Shown here: positions 5,521-7,226 of the stretch, piece by piece
Layout of the letters: each line of letters begins with the position of its first letter
How positions within the stretch are numbered: the stretch's first letter is position 1
Source of the DNA: Acholeplasmataceae bacterium
Lineage (GTDB): Bacteria > Bacillota_I > Bacilli_A > ML615J-28 > CAG-698
NCBI GenBank assembly: GCA_012840905.1
Contig: DUVT01000169.1
Location: forward strand, 1-7,226
Direction: 5' to 3'
DNA: 7,226 nt
Made by a program: the position numbers and the translations under genes
The notes under the pieces: generated by a model
What the model saw: only the letters and a program-made list of their open reading frames with translations
What the model was told of the DNA's origin: nothing
Databases searched by the model: none

Positions 5521-7226
5521 ATGAGTAAGAAAAATTTAGAGAAACCCAAACAAACAAGGGCAAGAAAGCCCAAAGTTACCGATAATTTAACTGAAGAAAT
5601 CAAAGATAAGCAAGAAGAAGTTGTTGTTTATGATGATAGAGAGATCTCCAGTGAATTATCAATATTAACTGAAAGCCCAACTGCTAATATTGAAGAAGAA
5701 AAAATTGAAGAAAAAAACGACATAGATAGCGAAGAGATAGATTTAAACAAGAAAGGTAAAGAAGAAGAGCCTAAAAAAGAAATAGTTAGATATTTAGACA
5801 CATCAATTTTAGAAGGCTTAAGTAGCGAGATTGTAAAACAACGAGTTGAAGATGGCCTAACTAATAGTAGTGGTGATGATAAAGGTAAGACAATTCTTCA
5901 AATAATCCTTTCTAACCTCTTTACATTTTTCAATATGCTTTATGCTACAATCACAGTAATTTTTGTATTGCTTGGATCTTTTGAAAACTTACTATTCTTA
6001 GTAACAATTATTCCAAACTTAATTATCGGAATAATTCAAGAGATTAAAGCAAAATTAATGATTGATAAGTTAAAGTTAATGTCGGCACCAACTGCTACAG
6101 TAGTAAGAGATGGACAAAAAATTGAAATACCAGTTTCAGAAGTTGTCCTTGATGATATTTTACTCTTTACTCCTGGGAAGCAAATATGTGCAGATAGTAT
6201 TGTTGTAGATGGATTTGCGGAAGTAAATGAAGCTTTACTGACTGGTGAATCTGATGCAATTAATAAAAATGTTGGTGATCAACTCTTTTCTGGAAGTTAT
6301 GTAGTTAGTGGGGTTGTTGTTGCTAGAGCAGATAAAGTTGGTAAAGACAACTATATTGAAAAATTATCTAAAGATGCGAAAGTATATTTAAAACCAAAAT
6401 CAGAATTACTTAGAACTTTAAATGCAATTATCAAGTTTGTGTCAATTATAATATTGCCACTAGCGATTGCAACATATATAACATCATCACTTGATGCACC
6501 GATTGACTATTTGGGTATCTTGAATCGTGATGGCTTAATTCGTGCAGCAAGTTCGATTCTTGCAATGATTCCTGCAGGTTTGTTCTTGCTTACAAGTATT
6601 GCCCTATTCGTAGGTGTAATTCGCTTAGGTAAATATAAAACACTTGTACAAGAACTTTACTGTATTGAAATGCTTGCAAGAGTTGATGTTTTATGTCTTG
6701 ATAAGACTGGAACTATCACTGATGGTACTATGCGTGTAAGTGATTGTGTGGAGTTAAAGAATCATACCGACTTTACAGTAAGAGAAATAGTTGGTTCGAT
6801 GATGAATGCTTTTGATGATGTAAACCCAACATCGGAAGCACTAATTAAGTTCTTTGATAAAAATAGTATATTAACTCCAACTGAGAAAATACCATTCTCA
6901 TCTAAACGTAAATATTCTGCGGTTACATTTGGAGAACACGGAACATTTATTCTTGGAGCTCCTGAATTTATATTAAAAGATCATTATGATAAAGTAGCTG
7001 CTAGAATCGATAGGTTTGCACAAGATGGATCAAGAGTTCTAATATTAGGACATACAAACAATAAAGTTAAACCTGATGATTTACCAAAAAACGTTAAACC
7101 AATTTGTATCATTGCACTTCAAGATCATATTAGAGAAGATGCAATTGAAACTATTGAATACTTTAAACAAAATGGTGTTGATATAAAAGTTATCTCTGGG
7201 GATAACCCATTAACAGTATCGATGAT
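5521..7226 (+). CDS. P-type cation-transporting ATPase, CtpE-like HAD-IC type (3' end missing)
   Basis: 568 codons are present and the frame is open at the right edge. Residues 1-95 form a Lys/Glu-rich, probably disordered extension. The conserved core begins near GLSSEIVKQRVEDGLTN (99-115). Membrane helices are likely at about 133-152, 156-175, 303-320 and 341-365. The actuator motif TGES is at 241-244 and the phosphorylation motif DKTGT at 394-398, with D394 the phospho-acceptor. The nucleotide-binding domain shows FSSKRK (459-464) and LGAPE (478-482). The P domain shows ALQDHIRED (532-540) and ISGDNP (558-563). GDGxND and the later helices lie beyond the window. MIPAGL (349-354), VQEL and VISGDNP point to the CtpE-like group rather than heavy-metal CPx or KdpB pumps, because there is no CPC or metal-binding domain. 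CtpE of mycobacteria is linked to calcium uptake; the ion here cannot be assigned. The gene has its own promoter. Confidence 0.93.
   Translation, partial: MSKKNLEKPKQTRARKPKVTDNLTEEIKDKQEEVVVYDDREISSELSILTESPTANIEEEKIEEKNDIDSEEIDLNKKGKEEEPKKEIVRYLDTSILEGLSSEIVKQRVEDGLTNSSGDDKGKTILQIILSNLFTFFNMLYATITVIFVLLGSFENLLFLVTIIPNLIIGIIQEIKAKLMIDKLKLMSAPTATVVRDGQKIEIPVSEVVLDDILLFTPGKQICADSIVVDGFAEVNEALLTGESDAINKNVGDQLFSGSYVVSGVVVARADKVGKDNYIEKLSKDAKVYLKPKSELLRTLNAIIKFVSIIILPLAIATYITSSLDAPIDYLGILNRDGLIRAASSILAMIPAGLFLLTSIALFVGVIRLGKYKTLVQELYCIEMLARVDVLCLDKTGTITDGTMRVSDCVELKNHTDFTVREIVGSMMNAFDDVNPTSEALIKFFDKNSILTPTEKIPFSSKRKYSAVTFGEHGTFILGAPEFILKDHYDKVAARIDRFAQDGSRVLILGHTNNKVKPDDLPKNVKPICIIALQDHIREDAIETIEYFKQNGVDIKVISGDNPLTVSM

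Noticed and set aside
1..7226. Search for a new defence system, CRISPR array, mobile element, tRNA/rRNA or riboswitch
   Set aside because: No spaced direct repeats, terminal inverted repeats, transposase, cloverleaf-like sequence or long structured leader was seen. All intergenic gaps are under about 165 bases and are explained by promoters, ribosome binding sites and one terminator.
1..7226. Mycoplasma-type code with TGA read as Trp
   Set aside because: All Trp codons read are TGG, and no conserved domain is interrupted by TGA, so the window gives no reason to invoke code 4.

Overview
The window is AT-rich DNA (roughly one third G+C by eye) from an anaerobic, low-GC bacterium of the Bacillota/Mycoplasmatota type. 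Four things point that way: strong GGAGG-type ribosome binding sites, A/T-ending codons, pyruvate:ferredoxin oxidoreductase as the pyruvate-oxidising enzyme, and Firmicutes-like protein sequences. Tryptophan is always encoded by TGG and no in-frame TGA interrupts the genes, so nothing suggests the mycoplasma code 4. A deep-branching mollicute relative or an anaerobic Firmicute would both fit. The genus cannot be fixed from the sequence.

Layout. Positions 1-1108 (minus strand, running off the left edge) encode a cobalamin-binding/radical SAM protein of the DUF4080 type. A 100-base divergent promoter region (1109-1208) separates it from a small HExxH protein on the plus strand (1209-1697), probably a zinc metallopeptidase related to the M78/ImmA-IrrE fold. 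A promoter at 1735-1763 then drives a complete 1185-residue pyruvate:ferredoxin (flavodoxin) oxidoreductase, nifJ/por (1803-5360), which ends at a strong intrinsic terminator (5388-5424). A fresh promoter (5459-5487) starts a P-type cation-transporting ATPase of the CtpE-like, HAD-IC type (from 5521), cut off by the right edge after 568 codons.

How the genes relate. Each gene appears to have its own promoter, so this looks like a run of single-gene units rather than one operon. The oxidoreductase turns pyruvate plus CoA into acetyl-CoA, CO2 and reduced ferredoxin or flavodoxin. The radical SAM protein also needs low-potential electrons, so an indirect link through ferredoxin/flavodoxin is possible, but nothing in the gene arrangement demonstrates it. 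No mobile element, CRISPR array, tRNA/rRNA gene or recognisable defence system is visible. The most interesting points are details: very short mRNA leaders on both sides of the divergent promoter, a codon-usage break near the 5' end of nifJ, a charged N-terminal extension on the ATPase with Ala in its PEGL-type membrane motif, and an extra cysteine in the radical SAM cluster loop.
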